Position numbers and translations under genes: made by a program. Below, piece by piece: positions 23,310-34,360 of a stretch of DNA of 64,000 nucleotides (position 1 is the stretch's first letter; every line of letters begins with the position of its first letter). The notes under the pieces were generated by a model, which saw only the letters and a program-made list of their open reading frames with translations, was not told where the DNA came from and searched no databases. This stretch comes from Tenrec ecaudatus (Eukaryota; Chordata; Mammalia; Afrosoricida; Tenrecidae). The stretch spans positions 105,677,739 to 105,741,738 of the forward strand of contig NC_134540.1 in assembly GCF_050624435.1 (NCBI RefSeq), in the 5' to 3' direction.

Positions 23310-23689
23310 GAGTACATTGCTCTGAAGGATCCAAAAAAATTCACTCGTTAAGAGTTGTTCTATTACCTATTAACTTGATACATTGAATGACTCGGATTCA
23401 AAGGATTGTAGTTCCTTCATCTTACTGGGAGCCATAATCATTGCTCAAGGGAGCAGCAGTCAAGATCAAATGGGGCATGGCACGGAGTAAAGCTGATGCA
23501 CAAGCCCTCTCTGAAGTGTTAAAAAGCAACTTTGAGGACTAGGGTGCTCCTGCCCTACACCATGGCATTTGTAACCGCGCCATAAGCATGTGAAGGGTAG
23601 ACATTGAATAAAGGAGAATCAGTGCATTTAAATTGTGTGTTAACAAAGGATGTGAAAGTACCAGGAACTGCCAGGAAACAAAAGAAATC
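23310..23689. other. No recognised feature
   Basis: No gene or repeat assigned. Confidence 0.45.
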
Positions 23690-23975
23690 TGTGTTGGAAG
23701 TACAGGCAGAAGGCTCCTTAGAATGGAGATGGTGAGCCTTGGTCTCGGGTCCTTTGGGAAAGTTATCAGGAGAGAATAATCCCTGGGAAAGGACATCACG
23801 TTAGGTACAGTAGCAGGGCAGCAAGAAGGGAAAGACAGAGTGGGTGGACGCAGTGGCTCCAACGGTGGCTCAGCCATAAGAACAATTGTGAGGCTGGCAC
23901 GGCACCAGGCGGGGGTTCCTTCTGCTACACGTAGGGCGATGTGAGTTGGAACTCAACCGACAGCACTCAACGACA
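23690..23975 (+). mobile_element. RTE LINE 3' end, sense
   Basis: GAAGGGAAAGACAGAGTGGG, then TGGACGCAGTGGCTCCAACG and the terminal GGAACTCAACCGACAGCACT match the sense RTE tail, in broken frames. Confidence 0.7.
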
Positions 23976-24221
23976 CACCTGCTGAATGAGAAGATTGTGA
24001 AGAAAAAAAAACATTCAAAAACAAAACATTAACAATCCAATGTCTCTAACCATCCTCCACTCAGGAGAAACATTCCAGTATTCTTCTTGTCTATTTTCTC
24101 TCTAGCTTTAGTGAAATATCTGTAAAGTCATTTTACTTCTGCCATGTGCTTTTTCTATGAGGGAAATACGTTTCTGTTTGTATTTGTTTGTGTGGTTCTG
24201 TCTTCCTTTTTTCCCCTGCAT

Positions 24222-24640
24222 ACTTTTATTGAGGGCTCTTACAGCTCTTATCACAATCCCCACATTCATCCAGTGTGTCAAGCACATTTGCACATAGGCC
24301 GCCATCATCATTTTCAAAGCCTCCTCTTCCCACTTGAGCCCTGAGATCAGCTCCCCATGTCTTCCTGGTTTTTTCTTATTGAGGTGTTGAAGTCTTCTAT
24401 AAGATTTTAGAAATTTGTCCAGTATCATTATGTCATTGCCAATTTTTCCCCTAGTTTATGGGTTCCTTTGTATTCTTTTGGTGAAATCTTTTGATGTACA
24501 CACATGTCTAATTTTCACGAGGTCCCAGTCATCTGGTTTGTTTTCTGTGGGTTGTATGTTTTTCATTATGTCTGATAGTGTATTTATGGCATGTATTGGG
24601 GCCCTTCAGTTTGTCCCTATTCTCATATGCATGTTTTTAT
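24222..24640 (-). repeat. L1 antisense: 3' end plus older segment
   Basis: TTTATTGAGGGCTCTTACAG starts a reverse L1 3' end that runs to about 24355. Older antisense L1 text follows (CTTTTGGTGAAATCTTTTGATG). Confidence 0.65.
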
Positions 24641-25499
24641 AACATTGTAACTTTGAAGGGCAGAGACTTAACTCTATCACATAAAATGTTTATCATTGTG
24701 ATATTGAATAAATATACATTTACTATGCACACAAAGGCAATTCAAAGGACATCCTTGGCAGCTACATTCAAGGGCAAGAAAGGTAGCACATACATTCTAA
24801 ACCAACCACCCCACCCCCAACCCTCTGAGTTCCTCTCTATATGACTTATGAAGAGTCTTGAATGATTAAGGCCCACTTGTTGCTAAAAACGTTTGTTCAC
24901 TGATTGAGGTCAGGGGGTGTTGGCCTGCAAGTCATTGCCTTTATCTACAAAGTATTCTCTTAACATCTTGTTCTCTCCTGGAATCTGGACTAGCCTGGTG
25001 ACTTATTCGAACCATAGACTATGGCATTTTGGGACTTCTAAAACTAGGTTGTCAGCAGCTTTGTAGTGATCTCCTAGATCCCAGAGAATACCCACAAAAT
25101 GCTGAGCTGCTTCAGAAGAAATCCAGCTACCCTGGGACCTCCATGCTGGAGTAAACGCCTGGAGAGTCATGAACATTACATGCAGGGCAGAGACCCAGCC
25201 AGTCACCTCACTAGCAGGAGTGTCGAAAGACTGAACACTACCTTCAATCTGCCCAAGTGTACCATTGAACAAAATATCAATATGACTTTTCCTATGCATA
25301 CTCTAAAGGAAAATAAAAGCAAAATCATTTATAATCAAATCGTGTGTTTCAATATTTCAGTTTTATGCAAGGCACAAAGTAGACATAAAGAGGAATGAGG
25401 ATGTTTATCAAATCACTGGGGAATATAATGCTACAAATACAGACTCAAATATGGGGGGGGGGCGCTTACAGCCCACATATCATGGATAGACTTGCCTTT
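24641..25499. other. No recognised feature
   Basis: AT-rich. Short open frames on both strands at 25003-25398 have no domains. A G9 run occurs at about 25453. Confidence 0.45.
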
Positions 25500-25685
25500 G
25501 GTAGAAGCCTTGGTAGCATTATCAGGAAAACCCTGGGCTGCTAACTGCAAGGTCAGCAGTTCAAAGACACTGTGGGAGAAAGATGAGACTATCTGCTTCC
25601 ATGAAAATTTCAGCCTCGGAAAAACTATATAGGAAAAATGTGGGTTACACTTGACTCCAAGGCCATGGGGTTGGGTTGGCTTTGA
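25500..25685 (+). repeat. AfroSINE, sense, diverged
   Basis: GGGCTGCTAACTGCAAGGTC and CAGTTCAAAGAC identify the tRNA-like part. The tail CTCCAAGGCCATGGGGTTGG is degenerate. Confidence 0.75.
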
Positions 25686-25924
25686 TTGCCCTAGTGACTT
25701 TACATGCCAATGGACACCTTTTCAAACAAAGCCAAATAAAATCTTTTCTGATTTTACATGTGGCTTACATTTCTGAAAAAGTCAGTATCTATTAAAACAC
25801 TGTTAAAATGCCTTGTGTTTAGGGGTCCTAGTCCTGGGTAAAGTAGACGAAGCATATTCCATCCCATCTCAGTCTCCCAGTGAATGCAGCTATAAAATTC
25901 ATATGAGACAGCTATGGGGGCTGG

Positions 25925-26030
25925 GAGGGGATGGGGGTGGGCTTCAAAGAGTTTATAGAAAAACCCCATTTGCTTTTAATTCAGTTTTCCCATAAACTTC
26001 TTGAAGCCCCCTCATTTTTGAAGACTCTGA
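25925..26030. mobile_element. Mariner-type MITE fragment
   Basis: GGGCTTCAAAGAGTTTATAG and the opposing CATAAACTTCTTGAAGCCCC are inverted halves, like the fuller copy at 54720-54895. Confidence 0.6.
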
Positions 26031-26124
26031 CAAAGTCAATGGTAGTAAATGAACTGGGAAAGAAGACCAAATTTTTAATTACCATTGAACTGAACGATTT
26101 TCCTTGCCCCCCTTCAGATTTGAC

Positions 26125-26235
26125 TGACTCGGAGAAAGATGAGGGTGTCTGCTCCCATAAAGATCTGGTGACTTGGAAACCCTGTGTAGGGACACCGTGA
26201 GTTCATATGGACTCAATGGCAGTGGGTTGGGTGGA
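26125..26235 (+). repeat. AfroSINE 3' part, sense
   Basis: Starts inside the element (TCGGAGAAAGATGAGGGTG) and ends ATATGGACTCAATGGCAGTG. Confidence 0.75.
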
Positions 26236-26672
26236 GATTTACTCAATGTCAACTCCCAACAACATCCCTCAGACCTGGCCTCAAGGTTGTCTGAATGCCC
26301 AAAGTGGGCACTATCACAGGCAGAAAGAGCGCTAAGAAGAACTCTCTACTGGACCAACTGGAAAAGATACTTCTGAAAGAAAGAAAGACTGAGAGAAACC
26401 CCACTTTTCTTCTTGTTCTTTTCTTCATCTCTGAGTCACCCCCCCTCCCCCTGCAACCCTAACCACAGCAGCAGCAGTGCGGGCCTGCCGGCACCTAACA
26501 CTCTGGAGAAGGGACACCTGCCCTTTCAACCAGGACAGCCGAGGTCCCAGATGAGGACCACACCCTGATGCTTCCCTTCCTCTCTGTCCTCCCACCTCTT
26601 GGTCCTGAACATGGGGGATGTGTGGGAAGCATATAGGAAACCATGATAACTTGAAAGTCCCAGTTTCCCAGT
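26236..26672. other. No recognised feature
   Basis: Contains a short GCAGCAGCAGCAG near 26466. Otherwise unassigned. Confidence 0.45.
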
Positions 26673-27096
26673 TGTGTTAGCCTGGGTTGACTAGAGAAAC
26701 AGATCCAGAGATACTCATATACGAGTACGAGTTTTATATCAATGAGTAATTATATATTAAGAAAATATCCCAGCCCAGTCCAGATCAAGTCCTATATTAA
26801 CAATTATGTGCAATACCAGTCTAAAAATTCCTCTTCAGACTCACGCAACACATGTAATGATGCTGAGTGCAGGAAGATCACAGGCCTGTAGGTGGAATGC
26901 CTGGTAGATCCAGTAGAAGTGGCAGCATCTCAGCGTTTGGTTCCAAGTGTCCTGTCAGCAGGGGGAGGAAGACAGGAGTTCCCAGAATCTTCAGGAGAAA
27001 GCCATGCCCACCCAGAGGCATTATTGGTTTCGACTTGATTGACAGGCTAGACCCACCCTTTCGATCAAGTTGACAGGAGATTATGTAACTGCCACA
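26673..27096 (-). repeat. Solo LTR, 424 bp, TSD CCAGT
   Basis: TGTGTTAGCCTGGGTTGACT to TTATGTAACTGCCACA, antisense to the copies at 2173 and 32706. Perfect CCAGT duplications lie at 26668-26672 and 27097-27101. It is shorter than the 532-565 bp copies because of internal deletions. Confidence 0.87.
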
Positions 27097-27199
27097 CCAG
27101 TGGAAGACCACGAATAGGGAACCTATGGAAACAAGAAAGTATCAGGGAGGTCGAGAGAGGAAACACCTCAGGAAAGTGTATGAACTCATCCGTTCACTT

Positions 27200-27262
27200 C
27201 TGAGCTAATTTATTATCTTTTCATTCTGTTTTCCCACAAACCTTTTGAACTTCCCTCTTACA
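27200..27262. mobile_element. Mariner-type MITE half, fragment
   Basis: TTTCATTCTGTTTTCCCACA then AACCTTTTGAACTTCCCTC resembles the right half of the 54720 and 25925 copies. Confidence 0.45.
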
Positions 27263-27617
27263 ATCACAGACAGCGTACTAAAGACTTGCAGAACTGACCG
27301 GTAGGACAGCCACCACCCAGGTTCCGGACTGGCACCAGGAGGTGCGCCCAGCGGACAGGTCTCAAGGCTCTGTGAAGGCCTTGAAAATGGACCCTTACAG
27401 TCACAGCTCCCAGGCCTGGCACCTGCACCTTAGAGTACTAATCAAAATAATAATACCAATAATTCTAATTTTCCCATGGGATTTAAAACAGACCGAGCAA
27501 CTCATAATAAAAAAAATTCCAGGAGATGACCTAATATAACTAAGTATCTGAAGAACCAGGAAACGCTAAACTAGCAAGAAAAAAGGCACCAATGCCAAGT
27601 TAACAGATGTTAAAGCA
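27263..27617. other. No recognised feature
   Basis: Nothing assigned. Confidence 0.45.
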
Positions 27618-28435
27618 CAGTAGAACCTGGCACCTGGCCACATCAGTACTTGACATCATCAGATTCCAACATGAAATGTTGAGAACATTTTGCATCGGAG
27701 CTCGAACAAGACATCAGAATCTGACCCGACACACGTGAGTTTTGTAACATGTTTTGGTCATTTGGCGTTGATTGGCATGTGTTAGTTGCGGTTGTGTTCC
27801 AAGCATTTTGCTATAATTATCTTAGTTTTTGTACTGTTTAGATTAAAAAAAAAATGGGTCCCAAGAAAGAGTTTTAAAAACAAGACTCATCATGAGAAGG
27901 AACTGGCTAACCATGGTCTTGATAATGTTGAGGATAACTTAGTAAACCCTTTAGAAAACAGTTAAGGAAACGCCAACAGCAGACCACAATCAACAGATTT
28001 TTTTTTTTTTTAAGAGAAAGCCAGTCAGGTCCTAGTGAAAAAAGGCAAAGAAGTGGGAAAAACCTGAAAAGCAGCTACCATTTGATTTTATGGAAGGGGA
28101 TTCCCCTTCCAAATAGTGACTCTCTCTTCACACCTCCTCTCCACATCCCTGTCCCAGATCCAGATCCTCCTCAATCTCAAGGTATGGGCCATACTATCGT
28201 TGTTAAAATTTTTAAAATGTGTTTCTTATTTAAATTATATTATTTATTTAACTCTGAATGTATTTACTTTGAAATTTCTGTGTAATGTTTTGTATAAAAA
28301 GAAAACTTGGTGGTCGAGAACAGATTAATCTGTTTTCAGTTATTTCTTATGGGAAAAATTGATTCAGAACTCGGCTGCATCACATTTCGGTGCTTCTTCT
28401 AGAACAGATTAGTGTCGAGGTCCGGGGTTCTAGTG
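27618..28435 (+). mobile_element. Tigger (pogo-class) DNA transposon remnant
   Basis: Left end CAGTAGAACC and right end GGTTCTAGTG are near-perfect inverted termini. The sub-terminal right text (GAGAACAGATTAATCTGTTTTC, then ATTTCTTATGGGAAAAATTG) matches Tigger 3' ends. An MGPKK-like start at about 27853 (ATGGGTCCCAAGAAAG) and a stop two codons later are all that remain of the transposase. Most of the ORF is deleted. The TA target duplication is no longer readable. Confidence 0.72.
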
Positions 28436-28439
28436 GATC

Positions 28440-29189
28440 AAGAAAGCACGTCAATCAGGCCCCAAAGAAGCTAGGGGTGAAGACTTGAGACAAATGGCAA
28501 GATTTGTCAGCCAAGAGATGAAAGATAGAAAGGAGAACCAAATGGAACTTTCAGTTCTAGAATGTGTATTTACAATGATAAGATAGAATATAAGTGGTAC
28601 AACCAAGACAAAAACATCACTGCAATAGGCTCCATAGCGGAATGCAAATGACAGGTCAGCAAATCAGAGCAAATATAAATATAGAATATGAATGCGTTCT
28701 GTTCCTAAATCTGTCTTTAAGTTGAATTTGTAGACTAGGTGGGAAAATCGGGTTCCTTTCATATCTACTATCACTTAATCAAATGTTTGTCTTAGTATAT
28801 AGTGTACCTCTCTAGGCATAAAAAAAAGAAACATTTCTAGCTATACTAAAACACGTTATATCACTATCCACTAACAATTATGTGGATGCACTTCACAAAG
28901 TAGCGCTCTTTAATATTATGAACTATTTTATGTACCTTAAAATGTTAACATACTAAGATTATAGGGGCTGGCTCATAACTATGAGTTGTCCATAAACGAG
29001 CATTTGTAAACTGGAGATTATCTGTCTACTCAATCTAAATTAAAGAAAGAAGATGGAAAATAATGAACAGAATATGAGAAGTGTGGAGGTATGATGCAAA
29101 GGTTTAACCTGAGCGTCATTGGAGCCTCATAACAAAAGGAAATATACGCATACGTTAAAAAGTATTGATACAAGGGCTCCAGTTCATAC
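28440..29189. other. No recognised feature
   Basis: AT-rich, non-repetitive to my eye. Confidence 0.45.
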
Positions 29190-29610
29190 ATGTTTTGGGG
29201 TGCCATTGACTCAGTACTGAGCCCATAACGACCCTATGCACAGCTGAATGGAACAATTCCTGCTCCGGAGCCATGCTCAGAATTGTTCCTATTCCCAAGC
29301 CCAGTGTTGCAGCCACTGTGTCAGTCCATCTTGCTGCCCTTTTCCAAGGACTAGTTCTCTTCACAACGTGTCCAAAGTGTATCCTACGAAGTCTTGCCAC
29401 TCTTGCCTCTAAGGCGCATTCTGACTTTACTTCGTCCAAGAGAGTTGTTTCTTCCTTTGGCACTCCATCGTAGCGTCGCTATTCTTTGCCAGCACCAGAG
29501 TTCAAATGCAGTCTTCCTTGTCCAAGGTCCAAGTTTCATGTGCATATAAAGCAATAGAAAATACCATGGTTTGCGTCAGCCTCGTGTTAGTCTTCAAAGT
29601 AACGTAACCT
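29190..29610 (-). mobile_element. RTE LINE 3' end, antisense
   Basis: The minus frame from 29463 gives the usual C-terminus of the RTE protein in recognisable form (RLRRIHFGHVVKR, then RWTDTVAATLG). It then reaches the tail ending at about 29190. This is the best-preserved RTE C-terminus in the window, open for 102 codons, but it begins mid-protein and has no RT domain. Confidence 0.8.
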
Positions 29611-29984
29611 GCACAGGTTTATTCCAAGCAGAAGATGTTTGGACAGGTTCCTGCAATCCGTGGTGTCTGCACACAAGTTCTCTTCGTCTTACACTCTTAG
29701 TCTTTGTCTTGGGAGGTGTTTCCCCAAAAAGATCCAATCAAAATAGTGGTTTCAGAGAGGGGATTTGCTGGGACGGTTCAATTCAAGGAGGAGAAATCAG
29801 CTCAGAAAGGTAGGGTGACAGTTTGTGTTTTTTAATTACAAAGGACTCATCTTGGTAGATTGTTTAGAAGGACACAGGACCATCGTGTAGGTTCATTAGG
29901 AATAAGTTATAAGAAACTTGAAGACTGCCTTGGTGATAAAAAATGCCAGGAAAGTTGTGCCCAGGAGTTTTGCCATCATGAGAA

Positions 29985-30213
29985 GGCAGCAAGGATTGTT
30001 GGGAAACATGACTTCCCGCTCCTACAGCCTGGATCTTGCGCCTTCCGACTAATTTCGTCCCTTCAAATCCAGAGAAAGTTGAAAAATAGCATGATGTGAG
30101 TCCCTGGAGGATGCCCAAATCGTCATTCCCAAGTGGTTCAAACTCAACGAGCCCGGAGTCTCCAGGGACAGGTTACAGAGATGGAAACTCCAGCTTCAGA
30201 CGTGGCTGCAACT
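29985..30213 (+). pseudogene. Mariner transposase fragment
   Basis: In one plus frame starting with TAC at about 30025, a single continuous reading with three stop codons gives YSLDLAPSD, then IPKWFKLNEPG and SRDRLQRWK, then a W-L-Q-LDE end. This is the C-terminal third of a mariner transposase: (S)PDLAPSD contains the last catalytic Asp of the DD34D triad, and the later W...R.RLQRW block is the usual C-terminal motif. The first two Asp residues and the DNA-binding domain were not found, though the upstream text (29820-29985) could be a more decayed part. It is a dead remnant. It may belong to the same mariner group as the MITEs at 25925 and 54720, which is inference. Confidence 0.65.
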
Positions 30214-30559
30214 AGATGAATAGTGTCAAGAAACCACCGCTTTTTAGCAACAGAACCAAAGGTTGCACTCATTGTGAGAAAGACCTGGGGCAAGACGGTG
30301 TTTTGTTCCGCGGTACCAGGAGTGAGGAGGGACAAGTCGGTTTGAAGCGCTGTCACATGATTGCTTTGATTTACACTTCTCTCGGGACCACAGATGCCGA
30401 GCATTCCAGGAAACCACTGTGAACCTTCCAGAAGAGTGTGGGCTCTACGGCATGCAGGATCATGAAGACAACACACAACCGGGCGACTTTTTAGGAACCC
30501 AGGAACTGGGCCTACTCGCCAGCAGCTAACAATAACCAAGTGGCTGTTTGTCTTCTTTG
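30214..30559. other. No recognised feature
   Basis: May include the decayed 3' end of the mariner element. A 131-codon minus frame (30144-30539) is antisense to the fragment and has no domain. Confidence 0.4.
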
Positions 30560-30871
30560 AAGAAAAGTCTGTTTAAATCTTTGGACTATTGCTTATTGTT
30601 GGTGCTGAATTGTACAAGTTCTTTATATAGTCTGGATATTGTACCTTCATCAGTTATACACAAATGATTTCCAAGTCTTTTCTTTCATCCTGCAGATCAT
30701 CCTTTCACTTTCTTGGTAATGTCCTTTGCACCAAAGTTTTTCATTTCAATGAAGTCCGATTGATAATCTTCTATTTTTCCTTAGTGTCATATGTAAGCCT
30801 CCATTACCAACAGGCAAGATCCTGAAGTTTTGCTTTCTTGTTTTCTTCTAAGAGTTTTGTCATTTTATCTC
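30560..30871 (-). repeat. Old L1 antisense fragment
   Basis: AAGTTCTTTATATAGTCTGG and CTTTCACTTTCTTGGTAATG are typical antisense L1M passages. Confidence 0.6.
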
Positions 30872-30945
30872 TCCAAGGGCAGTTCTACCCTATCCTATAA
30901 GGTCGCTTTGAGTTGGAATCAATTTGATGACAAAGAGTTATTAAT
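30872..30945 (+). repeat. AfroSINE 3' end, sense
   Basis: AGGGCAGTTCTACCCTATCC and GAGTTGGAATCAATTTGATG. Confidence 0.8.
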
Positions 30946-30999
30946 CAATTTAAAGCTCATATTTTATATGTGATGTAAGGAAGAACTACAGTGAGGAAA

Positions 31000-31205
31000 A
31001 AATTTCATAGTTGTTTTTTTTTTTACAATATTTGACAGGAGTTTTGAGTGGAGGGGAGAAATGACTACAAATGGATAACTGGAGGGAGGTTTATGTGCTG
31101 TTGAAACTATTCTGTATCCTGATCATGGTGCTGGTTACACAAACCAAAATATGTTAAAACATATACTCTAAATAGTCAATTTTACTGTTATTTTTTAAAG
31201 TAGCA
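31000..31205 (+). repeat. Old L1 3' end, sense
   Basis: GAAACTATTCTGTATCCTGA and the preceding GAGGTTTATGTGCTGTTG resemble the sense 3' UTR end of L1M. Confidence 0.5.
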
Positions 31206-31224
31206 GAAGATAAATAGCAGTGTT

Positions 31225-31578
31225 TTAACATAAAACACAGTCAACGGCTAAGCTTAAAAAAAACCATGAAATTGTTGTTGTTAACCTATGTCCAGTGGGA
31301 CGCTCAAAAGTTGTATGGATGAGAAGTAGTTGTTTGATCTTCTGGATTTTCTGTCCTGTTTCAGGATGTTCAGCTGCACTACAGCAAGCAATAGAGACAA
31401 CTGTATTTGAATTGCAATAGCATATCCCTTCTGGGCAAGTTGTACAAAGACATCTGAGTAGAATTATGACATGGAGCCTTTCTCCAGAACCGATGCAAGT
31501 CTCTGCTCGGTAAGTAGAGCACGGCCTAGATTTTGGCTCCACCCATTCCCTTGCTGTGGTAAAAAATGAAATAATCAT
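31225..31578 (-). other. Unidentified 117-codon open frame
   Basis: The minus frame is open for 117 codons and is rich in Cys (CLCTTCP, ACCSAAE) with a hydrophobic C-terminus. I do not recognise it. It sits between an L1 end and an RTE tail and overlaps no repeat that I can name. It could be a fragment of an unrecognised retrocopy or UTR, or chance. No promoter or splice evidence is visible. Confidence 0.2.
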
Positions 31579-31667
31579 ATGGGGTAGCCCTGCATCTAGC
31601 TTCCTGGGTTATGATTTCTAAGTGCCAATAGCAAAACTAACAACAAAATGAACAAACAAATCTGTTA

Positions 31668-31900
31668 TTACTGTGAATCCTGTTGAGTCAGCTCCAGCTC
31701 ATGGTGACCTGAGGGATGCCGGTATGAAATTTGCCCAGTCCTCCACCATCCTCATGGTTGCTGGTAGCCCGGAGTCCATTGTTAATGTTATCGTGTCAAT
31801 CTGTCTCACCGAGTACTTCTTTCATTCTAGCTGGTCCTATGCTTCCTCATAGCCTCAAGGACTGGAAAATCCTCCCTTGAGAATGCTTATCTTGGTTCTT
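31668..31900 (-). mobile_element. RTE-tail element, antisense, diverged
   Basis: CCTGTTGAGTCAGCTCCAGC, then GCCGGTATG and CACCATCCTCATGGTTGCTG keep the order of the RTE 3' tail at 5260 and 55307. Confidence 0.65.
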
Positions 31901-31997
31901 CAAGGTCTCCGGAACTAACTTATTACCGGCATGTGTTTGGATTACTTGTGTTTAATTGTAAAACACTCAGCCCAGGGACTGGCACACACTTTCAAAA

Positions 31998-32090
31998 AAC
32001 ATGCAAACGGGCTTGACATACAATGCATGGATGTATGGATTGTGATAAGAGTTGTATGAGCCCCCAATAAAATGATTTTTGTAAAAAATG
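31998..32090 (+). repeat. L1 3' terminus, sense
   Basis: TGGATTGTGATAAGAGTTGT then GAGCCCCCAATAAAATG. This is the exact complement pattern of the reverse 3' ends at 14575 and 39840 and shows the AATAAA polyadenylation signal in sense. Confidence 0.75.
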
Positions 32091-32214
32091 GAGATTGTTA
32101 AAACTACAGAGAGAGTTCGGAATTTGAGGTTTCTAATAAGCAAAGTGTCATAGTCTCAAAGAGGAAGCAGAAAATCAGGCACTACAGTGGACTAATCGTT
32201 GCTGCATTTAAAAT

Positions 32215-33970
32215 TTTTTAACAGTTTTATTGACATATAATTCACATATCATATAATTGAATATTTTCAACATATTAAAGAGTTTTGAAATCATAATCAC
32301 AACTAATTGTAGAATATTTTCTTCAGTCTTGTACTCATTATTATTAGCTCCCTATTTCACCTAAATCTCCCTTGCCATAGCCTTAAGAAACTATTAATCT
32401 AGATACTGTCTCTATAGATTTAGCTATATTGGATTTCATATATAGGAAAATATAGAAAAAAGAAAAGTAAACCCCAACAACAATAACAAAATAAAACAGA
32501 GAAAATTTTCAAACAAATAAAATAATAGAAAATACACTGGCAGTGAATAATAAGAAAATATTCACTGGCAGTGTATAAGAGTTCCAATCTTTCCTCACAA
32601 GCTTCAGAATTTATTGTTCTACTTTTTAAAAAAAAATTAGGCGACTTTTGTGGATGTGAGGTGATATCTCAATGCTGTTTTGATTTGCATATCCTAGATG
32701 GCTGGTGTGGTAGTTATGCAATTGTCAGCTTGAGAGGATTAAGAGTGAAGGGGTGGAGTCTGCTTGTCAATCAGATCATAGCCAATGAGGCCTTGGTGTG
32801 GGGATGGCCTTCTCCTGAGAATTCTGGGAAATCTGGTATTTCCTCCTTGGAGGTGGGAGACTGCTCACACCCTGGGAGACATAGCAGCTGACAAGACACA
32901 TGGACCCACCCTGATGGAGAGAGCCCTGCCAGCGCTGAGATGTTCCCAATGACCCTGGATCCAAAGACTGTCTACCCACTGGCCTGTGATCTGCATTCGG
33001 TGTCATTGCATGTGTTTCATGAGTCTCAAGAGGACTTTATGGATTGATATCGACATAGGACTAATATCAGACTTATGGACTTGATCTGGACTGGGCTGGG
33101 ATGTTTTCTCCATGTTCAATTGCTCTTGTATATAAATCTCTTTCTTATACATATATGTGTCCATGGATTTGTTTCTCTAGTCTACCCAGACTAACACAGC
33201 TAGTGATCATAAACATTATTTCATGTGATTGTTAGCATTTGGATGCCATTTTTGGTGAACCACCTGTTTGTCTTTTGCCTACTTTTAATCAGAGATTATA
33301 TATTTTTCCTCATTGAGATATTTCAGAATTTTATCGATTTCAGTAATTAGTCCCTTGTCCACTGTGTCATTGCTAAAGATTTTCCCCAGTCTTTGGGCTC
33401 TTATAATACTTTTTGGGTGAAGTCTTTTGATGGGTAGATGTGTCTTATTTTCAGTAGGTCCTAGTCATCTATTTTGCCTTCTGCTCTGTGTGCTTCCTTT
33501 ATTATATTTTTTAGTGTGTGTATGTCCTGCAATAAGGCCTTGATGTGTCAGTTTTCTCATTGACGATTCTTATTGCTCTGGGATTTACATTTAGGTCGCT
33601 GATCCATCTGATCTATCTTGCAGGAGTGTGTTGATTTGGGGTGACCATGAAAAAATGTCAAATGACACGAACTATGTTATCCTCTCCCTCTTCCCCCAAT
33701 ATGAGAAACTGAAGGATGCGTGTGTGTGCACACGTGCTAGCGTGTGTGTGCGTGCCCCTGCATGGGGCAAGATATAGGCCTTCATTCTTCTGTAGATGAA
33801 GATCCGATTTTTCCCACACCATTTGTTGAAGAGCCTGGGCCCTTTTGCCACTGAATATCTTTTGACCCCTTGTTTAAGATAAGTTGACTGTAGGTGGATG
33901 CATTTATTTCTGGAACTTCTATTCTGATCCATTGGTGTCTGTATCTATCATTGTACCAATTCTGTTACCA
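32215..33970 (-). repeat. L1 antisense 3' part, split by a solo LTR
   Basis: Left section (32215-32700) repeats text at 7700 and 17790. After the LTR at 32706-33198 it continues from GCTAGTGATCATAAACATTA to about 33970 with ORF2 3'-end text such as CATTTGTTGAAGAGCCTGGG. Confidence 0.7.
32706..33198 (+). repeat. Solo LTR, 493 bp, TSD GCTGG/GCTAG
   Basis: TGTGGTAGTTATGCAATTG to CAGACTAACACA. Flanks are GCTGG (32701-32705) and GCTAG (33199-33203), one mismatch, so probably an older insertion. Near the 3' end TATATAAATCTC (about 33130) could be a TATA-like element or simply LTR U3/R text. Confidence 0.85.
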
Positions 33971-33999
33971 ATTCTTCATAGACTTCACTAGACTATTCC

Positions 34000-34360
34000 A
34001 GAATATAAAAATGGACAGCTTATTGAATTTAGCAAGCATAACCCTTGTTCCAAAAACAGGCAAAACCCCCCACAAATACAGAAAACTGTAGACCAAGATC
34101 CCTCATGCACAACTGTCAAAGAAAGTCTGGCCAATAAAATCCAACAACATATCAAGTGGGATCCATACCTGGGACACAGCATGGTTCAACATTAGAAAAA
34201 CAGTCAATGTAATCCATTACATTACATAAAAAAGACAAAGAATAAGAACCACACGATCATATCAATAGATGCAGAAAAGGCATTTGACGACATCTAACAC
34301 TCATTTCTGATCTTAAAAAAACACAAAAGAGTAAGACTAGATGGAAAATCCCCTGTTTCT
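34000..34360 (+). repeat. L1 ORF2 reverse-transcriptase fragment, sense
   Basis: The plus strand encodes L1 ORF2 text, opposite to both neighbours: SITLVPKTGKTPHKYR at about 34045, then AWFNIRKTVNVIHYIT near 34180 and a degraded (I)DAEKAFD-like stretch near 34265, with stops between. This is the palm/finger region upstream of the FADD box. Confidence 0.72.
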
